From contig CAYPYI010000045.1 in the NCBI GenBank assembly GCA_964415085.1, forward strand, positions 1 through 11,708: a stretch of 11,708 bases of DNA. Reading direction: 5' to 3'. Shown in pieces: positions 1 to 6,311 of the stretch. The notes under the pieces were generated by a model. That model made no database searches, had not been told where the DNA came from, and worked only from the letters and a program-made list of their open reading frames with translations. A program made the translations under genes and the position numbers. Every line of letters begins with the position of its first letter. The first letter of the stretch is position 1. Source of the stretch: CAYPYI01 sp964415085. GTDB taxonomy: Bacteria > Bacillota > Clostridia > Tissierellales > Tissierellaceae.

Positions 1-2
1 GT

Positions 3-1058
3 ATTATTTTTACCATTCCAGGACTTTTTGCTCCAGAAAAACTTATGATGCTATTTTTAGATAGTGAAGAAGTTGTAAAATTAGGAGCAGATTATTTAAA
101 AATAGTAGCATTGTCATATATTATAACAGGTGTAGGCATGTCTTTTGGTACTGCTTTAAGAAGTACAGGTAGACCTCACTTACCAATGAAATTATCAGGA
201 GTATCCTTTATAGTAAACACTGTGTTTAACTACTTATTAATATTTGGAAAGTTTGGATTTCCAGAATTAGGAGTTAAAGGTGCAGCTTTAGGAACTTTAA
301 TTGCTAGAATAGTTGAAATAGGACTTTTAATTTATGTAGTATACTTAGATAAAACAGCTCCTTTAGCTGCTGGGGCAGAGGATTTATTTGGTTGGGATTT
401 AAAGTACTTTAAAAGAATCATGATAACAATAACTCCAGTAATGCTAAATGAAACTTTTTGGGCTTTAGGACAAGTAATGTACTCTGCAGCTTATGCTAGG
501 ATTGGAGAGCAGGCAGCAGCAGCTGTACAACTTACAGTGACAGTTGAAAATATATTCTTTGTCCTTATAAGGGGACTTGGTAATGCTTGTGCTGTTATGA
601 TTGGAAGTAAAATAGGCCAGGGAGATAAAGAAGGTGCATATGATTATGCAATTAAATTTATGTCCATATCGGCAGTTTCTGGTGTAATATTAGGTTTTAC
701 AATGGCACTTACACCAAACATAACTTTAATGTTATTTAGGAATATAGAACCAGAACTTAAAATAGTTGTGGTTAAATTAATTAAAATTATAGGATATGCC
801 TTCTTCTTAAGAGCAATGAACTCAGTTATTGTAGTTGGTATACTAAGAGGTGGAGGAGATGCAAATTACTCCTTATTCTTAGAACTTGGAGCAGTATGGT
901 TTGTTGGTGTTCCATTAGCATTTATAGGAGCATTAGTATTAAAATGGCCAGTAGAATATGTTATGATACTTGTAATTATGGAACAAGTTGCCAAATTAAT
1001 AGGTGGAATACCAAGGGTCTTAAGTAAGAAATGGATGAAAGATTTAACTACTGAGTAA
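3..1058 (+). CDS. MATE-family multidrug/Na+ (or H+) antiporter, 5'-truncated by the window
   Basis: This is the C-terminal part of a polytopic efflux transporter. The open frame runs from base 3 without a start, so about 351 residues are visible of a family that is usually 440-460 residues long. An ATG at 45 lies mid-protein and is not the start. The sequence is a series of hydrophobic helices with hallmarks of the MatE fold: the helix-loop 'GTALRSTGRPHLPM', the second-half start 'ITPVMLNETFWALGQVMYS', the 'GNACAVMIGSKIGQGD' segment, and 'VGILRGGGDANYS' near the end. These proteins sit in the cytoplasmic membrane and export cationic drugs or metabolites in exchange for Na+ or H+. Substrate cannot be told. 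A strong terminator follows the stop codon directly, so it is not co-transcribed with the next gene. Family call is firm; subfamily (NorM or DinF type) is not resolved. Confidence 0.93.
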   Translation: MIFTIPGLFAPEKLMMLFLDSEEVVKLGADYLKIVALSYIITGVGMSFGTALRSTGRPHLPMKLSGVSFIVNTVFNYLLIFGKFGFPELGVKGAALGTLIARIVEIGLLIYVVYLDKTAPLAAGAEDLFGWDLKYFKRIMITITPVMLNETFWALGQVMYSAAYARIGEQAAAAVQLTVTVENIFFVLIRGLGNACAVMIGSKIGQGDKEGAYDYAIKFMSISAVSGVILGFTMALTPNITLMLFRNIEPELKIVVVKLIKIIGYAFFLRAMNSVIVVGILRGGGDANYSLFLELGAVWFVGVPLAFIGALVLKWPVEYVMILVIMEQVAKLIGGIPRVLSKKWMKDLTTE

Positions 1059-1063
1059 AATAT

Positions 1064-1104
1064 AATACACTTAGATGTAAAAATACATTTAAGTGTATTT
1101 TTTA
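1064..1104 (+). terminator. Rho-independent terminator of the MATE gene
   Basis: A 16-bp stem (1064-1079 with 1084-1099, one G-T pair) closes on an AAAA loop and runs into a T-tract at 1098-1103. It begins six bases after the MATE stop codon. Confidence 0.9.
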
Positions 1105-1120
1105 TACCCTTTTAGGGTAT
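1104..1120. promoter_or_regulatory. Palindrome ATACCCT-TTT-AGGGTAT, candidate operator before the pirin gene
   Basis: A perfect 7-bp inverted repeat with a 3-base spacer lies between the MATE terminator and the pirin start. Its right arm overlaps a possible -10 (TATATT, 1118-1123), although no good -35 is seen. C/G-tract palindromes of this shape are known operators of CsoR/CstR-family repressors, which sense copper or sulfane sulfur. That link is inference from appearance only. It is followed by purine-rich sequence rather than a T-run, so it is a poor terminator. Confidence 0.4.
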
Positions 1121-1149
1121 ATTAAGAGTAAGAAGGGGAGGTAGGTAAA

Positions 1150-1989
1150 ATGAATTAAAGAAATATAAAAAGATATTTCCATGGTAAGGACGGACAAGAT
1201 GGTGCTGGGGTAAAATTAATAAGATGTTTTGGTTATAATGATGTTGAGGATTTTGATCCATTTTTAATGATGGACTTTTTTGACTCAACAGACCCTGAAG
1301 ATTATATAAAAGGCTTTCCATGGCATCCACATAGGGGTATAGAGACTATAACATATCTAATTGAAGGATGTATTAAGCATGAGGATAGTCTTTCAAATAA
1401 GGGCGAGATTAGAGCGGGAGATTGCCAATGGATGAATGCAGGTTCAGGTATACTGCATCAAGAAATGCCACAAGTAAGTGATAGGATGTTAGGTACTCAA
1501 ATTTGGTTAAATTTACCAAAGAAAGATAAAATGAGTTCCCCTTATTATCAAGATATAAAGAAAGAACAAATACCAGTTTATGAAAATGATGGTTTGATAG
1601 TAAGGATAATAGCAGGTGAATACGAAGGTTTAGAAGGCCCAATAAAAAAAGAATTAACAGAACCTCTATTCTTTGATATATCACTGGATGAAAATAGCGA
1701 GTTTATTTTAGATTTACAAGATAATTTTTATTCCTACTCATTTGTTGTAGAAGGTGAAGTAAATTATGATCAGAATGAAGAAAATATTGTAGGAAAAAGA
1801 ACAGGAGTACTTTTTGAGGATAAGGGAAAAATAAGAATAAACACTAAGGATAAAAAAGCAAGAATATTCTTATTAGCAGGAAAACCTTTAAAAGAAGAAA
1901 TTGCTTGGGGTGGACCTATAGTAATGAATACTAAAGAAGAACTAGATGAAGCTTTTAGACAACTACAAAATGGAACATTTATAAAGTAA
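1150..1989 (+). CDS. Pirin family protein (bicupin), in-frame TAA at codon 3; possible pseudogene
   Basis: Pirins are cytoplasmic metal-binding bicupins; several bacterial ones have quercetin 2,3-dioxygenase activity, but the substrate here is unknown. Read from ATG 1150 the product would be about 279 residues, the usual family length. The metal ligands of pirin are visible as His59 and His61 in 'WHPHRG' and His103 and Glu105 in 'GSGILHQEM'. The start is supported by GGAGG at 1137-1141, eight bases upstream. However, codons 1-3 read ATG AAT TAA. After the TAA the frame continues with the conserved pirin N-terminus ('GAGVKLIRCFG', 'VEDFDPFLMMDFFDS'), and no ATG, GTG or TTG occurs until ATG 1267. 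A product from 1267 would have 240 residues and lack the first strands of the N-terminal cupin. A single C-to-T change (CAA to TAA) would explain it; sequencing error or rare initiation at ATA 1165 are alternatives. A terminator follows. Confidence 0.85.
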
Positions 1990-1993
1990 AAAA

Positions 1994-2027
1994 AAGCAGG
2001 TGATTTGTTAATCACTTGCTTTTTTTA
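1994..2027 (+). terminator. Rho-independent terminator of the pirin gene
   Basis: An 11-bp stem with one G-T pair (1994-2004 with 2011-2021) and a six-base loop is followed by a run of T ending at 2026. It starts four bases after the pirin stop codon. Confidence 0.9.
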
Positions 2028-2084
2028 CTTATTAATTCTTTCTTAAATAAAAAAATATATGTATTATTAAAATTATAAATAATG

Positions 2085-2090
2085 TATAAT
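2085..2090 (+). promoter_or_regulatory. Possible -10 box (TATAAT) for the YwaF-like gene
   Basis: A perfect TATAAT lies 26 bases before the preferred start codon. No convincing -35 is present at 16-18 bases upstream. A transcript starting near 2097 would exclude the ATG at 2095, supporting ATG 2116 as the start. Confidence 0.45.
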
Positions 2091-2115
2091 TATTATGTTA
2101 AGAAAGGAGAATATT

Positions 2116-2877
2116 ATGGAACATTTTTTTAGAATTGAAGAGACAAATTATGCATTCGATATTTTTGGTAAGGGTCATATAGCAATTATAATTTCAATAT
2201 TTTTATCTATAATTTATTTAATTCATATAAAAGACGATCATAAAAAAATAAAGAAAATTAAAGATACAACAATTTCAGTTCTACTTATTCAACAGACCTT
2301 ATTATATACATGGTATATATTTTCCGGCTATTTTAGTGTAAAACATTCATTACCACTTTATAACTGTAGAATTGCTATGTTAAGTCTTGTAATAGGAGAA
2401 TACAGCAATAATCCTAAATTAAAAAGATTGGGAGTATATTGGGGAATCCCTGGATCTATAATTGCACTTTTGTATCCAGTACTTGACCCATTTGGAATTG
2501 ACCACTTTACTTTTTATTCATTCTTTTTAGGTCATATTGCTCTACTTTTAGGTAGTATTTCCCTGTTAATACTTGAAAACCATAGAGAGTATTATAACAT
2601 TGAATCATTGCAAACAGTAATAGGTTTTTCATCAGTTTATCATATATTTATAATAATGTTTAATCAAAAAGTAGATGCGAATTACTGTTATATGACAAGT
2701 TCACCAGTTAATATGAATTTTATAACAAACTTAAATAATCATATTTATAATTTATTAGCTTTATTTGCATTTGATATTGTAATAATAACTTTTTATATTT
2801 TATTCAGAGATTTATGTGATAAATATGATCTGTCAAATGATTTTGATGTATTAAAAGATAATAAAACCTCTTTATAG
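2116..2877 (+). CDS. YwaF/TMEM164-like (TIGR02206-type) integral membrane protein
   Basis: A 253-residue multi-pass membrane protein with about six or seven hydrophobic helices. I chose ATG 2116 because AAAGGAG at 2103-2109 is correctly spaced before it; an in-frame ATG at 2095 has no such site and precedes the expected transcript start. Family marks are 'LPLYNCRIAM', 'WGIPGSIIALLYPVLDPFG', and a helix with 'FFLGHIALLLGS'. Numbered from the preferred start, the conserved Cys in 'LPLYNC' is residue 84 and the His in 'LGH' is residue 140. Bacterial members are mostly uncharacterised. The animal homologue TMEM164 has been described as a Cys-dependent acyltransferase acting on ether phospholipids, so a lipid acyl-transfer role is possible but is inference. 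The gene stands alone between two terminators. Family call is fairly sure; function is not. Confidence 0.8.
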   Translation: MEHFFRIEETNYAFDIFGKGHIAIIISIFLSIIYLIHIKDDHKKIKKIKDTTISVLLIQQTLLYTWYIFSGYFSVKHSLPLYNCRIAMLSLVIGEYSNNPKLKRLGVYWGIPGSIIALLYPVLDPFGIDHFTFYSFFLGHIALLLGSISLLILENHREYYNIESLQTVIGFSSVYHIFIIMFNQKVDANYCYMTSSPVNMNFITNLNNHIYNLLALFAFDIVIITFYILFRDLCDKYDLSNDFDVLKDNKTSL

Positions 2878-2891
2878 AGGTTTATTTTTTT
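2864..2891 (+). terminator. Terminator overlapping the stop codon of the YwaF-like gene
   Basis: AAACCTC (2864-2870) pairs with GAGGTTT (2877-2883) across a six-base loop, followed by a T-run. The left arm encodes the last codons, and the TAG stop (2875-2877) straddles the loop and right arm. Confidence 0.85.
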
Positions 2892-2896
2892 ATAAA

Positions 2897-2932
2897 TTAA
2901 TAAAAATATTAAAATCTAAATATTTTTATTAA
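2897..2932. repeat. Perfect 14-bp all-A/T inverted repeat
   Basis: TTAATAAAAATATT (2897-2910) is repeated inverted at 2919-2932 with an 8-base spacer. It lies between the YwaF-like terminator and the flavodoxin promoter. It could extrude as a hairpin, act as a secondary terminator or serve as an AT-rich upstream element. Chance inverted repeats are more likely in such AT-rich DNA, though 14 perfect pairs is long. Confidence 0.5.
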
Positions 2933-2968
2933 ATATATTATTATGTTTTAAATATCTTACTGACTAGT

Positions 2969-2997
2969 TTTACAAAGTATAACTTTTATAATATACT
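2969..2997 (+). promoter_or_regulatory. Sigma-A promoter of the flavodoxin-DUF3793 operon
   Basis: TTTACA (2969-2974) and TATACT (2992-2997) are separated by exactly 17 bases. The expected transcription start, near 3004, falls just before the Fur box. A second -10-like TATAAT (2987-2992) overlaps but lacks a matching -35. Confidence 0.75.
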
Positions 2998-3009
2998 GTA
3001 ATTAATAAA

Positions 3010-3024
3010 TGATAATCATTATCA
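3010..3024. promoter_or_regulatory. Fur box (ferric uptake regulator operator)
   Basis: TGATAATCATTATCA matches the Bacillus Fur 7-1-7 consensus TGATAATnATTATCA at every defined base. It lies about 13 bases downstream of the -10, where bound Fur-Fe2+ would block transcription initiation. Iron limitation would therefore derepress the flavodoxin and the gene behind it. PerR and Zur boxes are related, but their consensus sequences differ from this one. Confidence 0.88.
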
Positions 3025-3057
3025 ATTAGCAAGTTGTAAAATTAGGAGGTAAGAATA

Positions 3058-3483
3058 GTGATAAATATAGTTTATTGGAGTGGAACTGGAAATACAGAAT
3101 TAATGGCAGAATATATTAAAGAAGGAATTACTGCTGAGAAAAAAGATGTAAAATTAATACCTGTATCAAATGCATCAATTGATGATGTATTAAAAAGTGA
3201 TATTGTAGTACTTGGATGTCCCTCAATGGGAGATGAGGTTTTAGAAGAATCTGAAATGGAACCTTTTATGGAAACATTAGATGATAAGATAGAAGGTAAA
3301 AAAGTATTTTTATTTGGTTCATATGATTGGGGCGATGGAGAGTGGATGGAAAATTGGGTAGAAAGAGTAGAAAAAGATAAAGCCTTAAGTGTAAATAGTA
3401 TTATAGTCAATAATACACCAGAGGATAATGAAGATATTAATAAATTAAAAGAGTTTGGAGAACAAATAGCTAAAGCTATTTAA
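3058..3483 (+). CDS. Flavodoxin (short-chain, FMN-binding)
   Basis: A 141-residue cytoplasmic electron carrier that uses FMN and can replace ferredoxin when iron is scarce. It starts with GTG; AGGAGG at 3044-3049 is eight bases upstream and fixes the start. The phosphate-binding loop is 'SGTGNT' (8-13). The two flavin-binding loops are 'SMGDE' (56-60) and 'GSYDWGDGEW' (87-96), in which Trp91 aligns with the flavin-stacking Trp90 of Clostridium beijerinckii flavodoxin. 'SMGDEVLEESE' closely resembles that clostridial protein, and the length is that of the short-chain class without the extra loop. It lies directly behind a perfect Fur box, which fits the known induction of flavodoxins under iron starvation. 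The DUF3793 gene follows after seven bases and is probably co-transcribed. Confidence 0.96.
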   Translation: MINIVYWSGTGNTELMAEYIKEGITAEKKDVKLIPVSNASIDDVLKSDIVVLGCPSMGDEVLEESEMEPFMETLDDKIEGKKVFLFGSYDWGDGEWMENWVERVEKDKALSVNSIIVNNTPEDNEDINKLKEFGEQIAKAI

Positions 3484-3490
3484 TGATAAC

Positions 3491-4108
3491 ATGAATAACA
3501 TTATTTTATACTTAGATAATTTAAAAAAAGAAAGATATATAGAAGATGAAAAATATTTATATTATTTTCTTATTCATAGTATAGCCCCAACCATAGACAA
3601 TCTCAAACCTTCTCATGTTATTGCGTTTAAAAGTACGAAAAACTTTGATTATTACAATATGTGGGCTATACATGAAAAAAGTCTGACTTTAGAGCTAAAT
3701 AAACTAGGTATTAAAGTAAAACAGATGTATAAAAGTAGCGAGTTAATTCATGTGCTTTTTTATAAAGAAAAGCTACTTAGTGATTACTTAAATGAACAAG
3801 AAAATATAAGATTCCTAGAACGGTTCGGTTATTTAAAAAGTATGAGCCTAAATGAAAAACTTAATCTTTTAAAAGATAGATATGAAAAGCCATGTCCACA
3901 TGAAATAGGACTGTTCTTAGGATATTTTCTTGAAGATGTTATAGACTTTGTAGATAACAATAATTGTAAAGAATGCTTATTTAAAGGTTACTGGAAAGTT
4001 TATAATAATGAAAAGAAAGCAAAAGAAATTTTCACACTTTTTGACAATAGTAAAACAAAATGTTTTATAAACATTAATAAAGACCTTAATAGATATTTAT
4101 GTAGTTAA
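3491..4108 (+). CDS. DUF3793 family protein
   Basis: A 205-residue soluble protein of unknown function. I recognise DUF3793 from the C-terminal signature 'CPHEIGLFLGYFLEDVIDF' (135-153), followed by 'KGYWKVYNN' and 'KAKEIFTLFD'. It is Cys-containing: Cys135 next to the His-Glu pair, 'NCKEC' (158-162), and Cys191 and Cys204 near the end. These could bind metal or respond to redox state, but no ligand role is established. It begins seven bases after the flavodoxin stop and has no clear ribosome binding site, so translation is probably coupled to flavodoxin. Shared control by the upstream Fur box suggests a role in iron limitation, iron or haem handling, or flavodoxin function. From memory, members of this family in Clostridia are often beside flavodoxin or iron-transport genes; this was not checked. 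A strong terminator follows. Confidence 0.82.
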   Translation: MNNIILYLDNLKKERYIEDEKYLYYFLIHSIAPTIDNLKPSHVIAFKSTKNFDYYNMWAIHEKSLTLELNKLGIKVKQMYKSSELIHVLFYKEKLLSDYLNEQENIRFLERFGYLKSMSLNEKLNLLKDRYEKPCPHEIGLFLGYFLEDVIDFVDNNNCKECLFKGYWKVYNNEKKAKEIFTLFDNSKTKCFININKDLNRYLCS

Positions 4109-4124
4109 CATTTTTCCTTGTTAG

Positions 4125-4157
4125 AAGTCAGGTGCCCTCAGCCAGCACCTGACTTTT
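4125..4157 (+). terminator. Strong terminator after the flavodoxin-DUF3793 operon
   Basis: A perfect 11-bp stem (4125-4135 with 4145-4155) with a nine-base loop runs into five T residues (4153-4157). The arm AGTCAGGTGC is GC-rich for this genome and resembles dispersed palindromes seen in some Firmicutes, so it may also be a repeat unit. Confidence 0.9.
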
Positions 4158-4166
4158 TATATTTGA

Positions 4167-4195
4167 TTGACTATGATAAAATTAAATTATATACT
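4167..4195 (+). promoter_or_regulatory. Sigma-A promoter for the C39-like gene and rlmD
   Basis: TTGACT (4167-4172) and TATACT (4190-4195) with a 17-base spacer. It lies between the preceding terminator and the start at 4224, and probably also drives the methyltransferase gene 17 bases behind the first gene. Confidence 0.78.
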
Positions 4196-4223
4196 TGTAT
4201 AACACATATAAGGCGGTGATATT

Positions 4224-4829
4224 ATGGATAATGGTTATTATTTGAAAAATGAAGATAAATTATATATAAATAAAAGTTATGGTGGAAAACAAATATGGAT
4301 ACATGATTATAAGATTAGTTCGCATTTTTATTCTAATAGATCATGCTCTGTAGTGTTAGTAGCTAATATGATATATTATTTATCACAAGTTGATATTAAA
4401 TATAAAACTCTTTATTCATATACTTACAGCTTAGATGGATACTTAAAACTTCTAGAAGACTTATTTAAAATAATAAAACCCAAACCATGGGGAATTAGAA
4501 ATTTAAAAGTGCTAAGTAAAAAAGTAGATATTTTTCTTGAAAATAACAATGTAGATGTAGAAGTAGAGTCTTTAAGAGTTAAAAATAATAAAAAAGAAGC
4601 AGTTGAATTTATTAAAGATAGCATAAAGTGTGATAGACCAGTTGGGATGATTACTTGGAATAGTAAGATTAATAATCTATATAATCATTGGGTTATGATA
4701 ACTGGAATTTATAAAAAGGATGATGATTATTTTATTGTCACATCAAATTGGGGTTATAAAAAGGTTTATAACTTATCTTTTTGGTTAAATGATAGATCTT
4801 TTTATAAAGGACTAATAAAAATAAATTAA
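4224..4829 (+). CDS. Papain/C39-like cysteine peptidase homologue, small and cytoplasmic
   Basis: A 201-residue protein I cannot name beyond its probable fold. AAGGCGGTGAT (4210-4220) lies just upstream of the ATG. A Cys-His-Asn arrangement typical of papain-fold C39-like enzymes is visible: Cys41 in 'RSCSVVLVANMIYYLS' at the start of a helix, His155 in 'YNHWVMITGIY' on a strand, and Asn175 in 'FIVTSNWGYKK'. The same order and spacing occur in C39-type peptidases ('GCgp.a.am', 'HwvvvtGi', 'D/N.wG'). There is no signal peptide and no transporter domain, so it should act in the cytoplasm and is not a bacteriocin exporter. It could be a peptidase, a transglutaminase-like acyl transferase or an inactive binder. 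It is 17 bases before rlmD and likely co-transcribed, but no functional link is known. Fold call is moderate; activity is untested. Confidence 0.6.
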   Translation: MDNGYYLKNEDKLYINKSYGGKQIWIHDYKISSHFYSNRSCSVVLVANMIYYLSQVDIKYKTLYSYTYSLDGYLKLLEDLFKIIKPKPWGIRNLKVLSKKVDIFLENNNVDVEVESLRVKNNKKEAVEFIKDSIKCDRPVGMITWNSKINNLYNHWVMITGIYKKDDDYFIVTSNWGYKKVYNLSFWLNDRSFYKGLIKIN

Positions 4830-4846
4830 TAAATGGAGGAAGTTTA

Positions 4847-6214
4847 GTGGAAAAATTAGAAAAAGGTAAAGTATATATATCTAAGGTTATAGATTTTAGT
4901 CATGATGGTGGAGCAGTTGTTAAATTAGATGATTATGTTGTATTTTTAGATAAAGGTGTTATTAATGATTTAGTGGAGTTTGAAGTAACTAAAGTTAAGA
5001 AAAGTTTTGCACAAGGTAAACTTTTACAAATTATAGAAAAATCACCAGATAGAGTAGAATATAGTAATATAAATGAATCATTAGGTGGAATACCACTTAT
5101 TAATTATGATTATGAAAAACAATTAGATTGGAAAAAAGAAAAAGTAAGAATAGATTTAGAAAAAGAAACTAAATTAAAAGATATTAATATAAATGATACT
5201 TTAGAAATGGAAGATCCTTTCTATTATAGAAATCATGTTCAAATACCTGTAACTAACTATAATAATAGAAATTATATAGGTTTTTATGAAAAGAATTCTC
5301 AAAGAGTATTTGAGATGGATGAAAGTATTTTAATGACAGATAATGCAAATAAAGCATTTAGAATAGTAAAAAGCTGGATTAAAGATAATGATTTAAAGGG
5401 ATTTAATAGACGTGAAAGCAAAGGAATAATAAGACATATTGGAATAAGAACTAATTATAAAGATGAGGTTATGCTGATAATAGTTACAAATAGTAAAAAA
5501 GTTCATGCCTTAGATGATTTAGTAAATAGATGTAAAGATGAAGGGGTTGTTAGTATTTATCATAATATTAATAAATCAAAATCATCAAGAGTTTATGGAA
5601 ATGAATATATAAAAGTTTACGGAGAAGATTATTTAGTTGATAGAATATCAGACTTTGAATTTTTAATTTCACCGAATTCTTTCTTCCAAGTAAATAGGGT
5701 TCAAACAGAAAAAATGTATTCAAGGGTAATTGATTATTTAAACCTTAATGATGAAGATGTAGTGTATGATTTATTCTCAGGTATTGGAACTATATCCATG
5801 CTTATAGCAAAAGAAGCTAAAATGGTATTTGGTATTGAGTCTGTTGAAGAAGCTGTAACTGATGCAAATAAGAATGCAAAAAATAATCATATAGAAAATA
5901 TTGAATTTTTAAATGATAGAGTAGAAGAAATATTACCAAAACTTGCAAAAGAAGGTAAAAGAGCTAATAAAATAGTTTTAGATCCTCCAAGAACAGGTTG
6001 TGAAGATGGGGTTATTGAAGCTATATTAACTATTAGTCCTGAAACTATAGTATATGTTTCATGTAATCCATCTACTATGTCAAGAGATATAAAGCCTTTA
6101 CTAGAAGAAGGTTATATCATAAAAGAAGTTACACCAGTAGATATGTTCCCACATACGGCACACGTTGAGGCAGCAATTCTGATGACGTATTGTGGTTTAG
6201 GGGAGAAACAATAA
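4847..6214 (+). CDS. rlmD: 23S rRNA (uracil-C5)-methyltransferase, RlmD/RlmCD (RumA) family
   Basis: Transfers a methyl group from S-adenosylmethionine to C5 of a uracil in 23S rRNA (U1939, and perhaps U747 as in Gram-positive RlmCD). It starts with GTG; GGAGGA at 4835-4840 supports this. An N-terminal TRAM RNA-binding domain spans about residues 1-62. The SAM motif is 'VYDLFSGIGTISML' (306-319), 'VLDPPRTG' is at 377-384, and the catalytic nucleophile Cys406 lies in 'VYVSCNPST'. The general base Glu441 is in 'TAHVE'. The family's 'C-x5-C-x2-C' iron-sulfur motif after the TRAM domain is absent; 'SNINESLGGIPL' (73-84) stands in its place. After 'HVE' the tail 'AAILMTYCGLGEKQ' differs from the usual ending, and its DNA has higher GC content. 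The 455-residue length is normal. Members of this family are often multicopy in Clostridia, so this may not be the only one. Confidence 0.92.
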   Translation: MEKLEKGKVYISKVIDFSHDGGAVVKLDDYVVFLDKGVINDLVEFEVTKVKKSFAQGKLLQIIEKSPDRVEYSNINESLGGIPLINYDYEKQLDWKKEKVRIDLEKETKLKDININDTLEMEDPFYYRNHVQIPVTNYNNRNYIGFYEKNSQRVFEMDESILMTDNANKAFRIVKSWIKDNDLKGFNRRESKGIIRHIGIRTNYKDEVMLIIVTNSKKVHALDDLVNRCKDEGVVSIYHNINKSKSSRVYGNEYIKVYGEDYLVDRISDFEFLISPNSFFQVNRVQTEKMYSRVIDYLNLNDEDVVYDLFSGIGTISMLIAKEAKMVFGIESVEEAVTDANKNAKNNHIENIEFLNDRVEEILPKLAKEGKRANKIVLDPPRTGCEDGVIEAILTISPETIVYVSCNPSTMSRDIKPLLEEGYIIKEVTPVDMFPHTAHVEAAILMTYCGLGEKQ

Positions 6215-6227
6215 GGGTTGACCACAA
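6190..6227. repeat. Inverted repeat around the rlmD stop codon
   Basis: TTGTGGT (6190-6196) pairs with ACCACAA (6221-6227), with the stop codon inside the 24-base loop. It may be part of an old attachment site or a weak hairpin. Confidence 0.35.
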
Positions 6228-6246
6228 CATATAGTAGTTTGAGGAC

Positions 6247-6294
6247 AAAAAAAGGGTCAAAAATCGGTGAAAAAACACCGTTTTTTGACCCTTT
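6247..6294. terminator. Long hairpin, terminator-like in both directions
   Basis: Stem 6251-6269 with 6276-6294 has 18 pairs and a single T-T mismatch, closing on six A residues. On the + strand the downstream T-run is short (TTT then AAAATA). On the - strand the stem is followed by seven T residues (complement of 6247-6253), a classic terminator for transcription coming from the right. It probably ends rlmD transcription but could also be a dispersed palindromic repeat. Confidence 0.75.
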
Positions 6295-6311
6295 AAAATA
6301 GGGCCTTTGAC

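Noticed and set aside
45..47. ATG 45 as the start of the MATE gene
   Set aside because: The frame is open from base 3 with matching protein sequence, and the family needs about 100 more N-terminal residues; the gene is cut by the window.
2095..2115. Upstream ATG at 2095 as start of the YwaF-like gene
   Set aside because: It has no ribosome binding site, would contain the real one within its coding sequence, and lies before the transcript start predicted from TATAAT 2085-2090.
3072..3410. Minus-strand open frame of 112 codons inside flavodoxin
   Set aside because: The + strand encodes an unmistakable flavodoxin; the reverse frame is a composition artefact.
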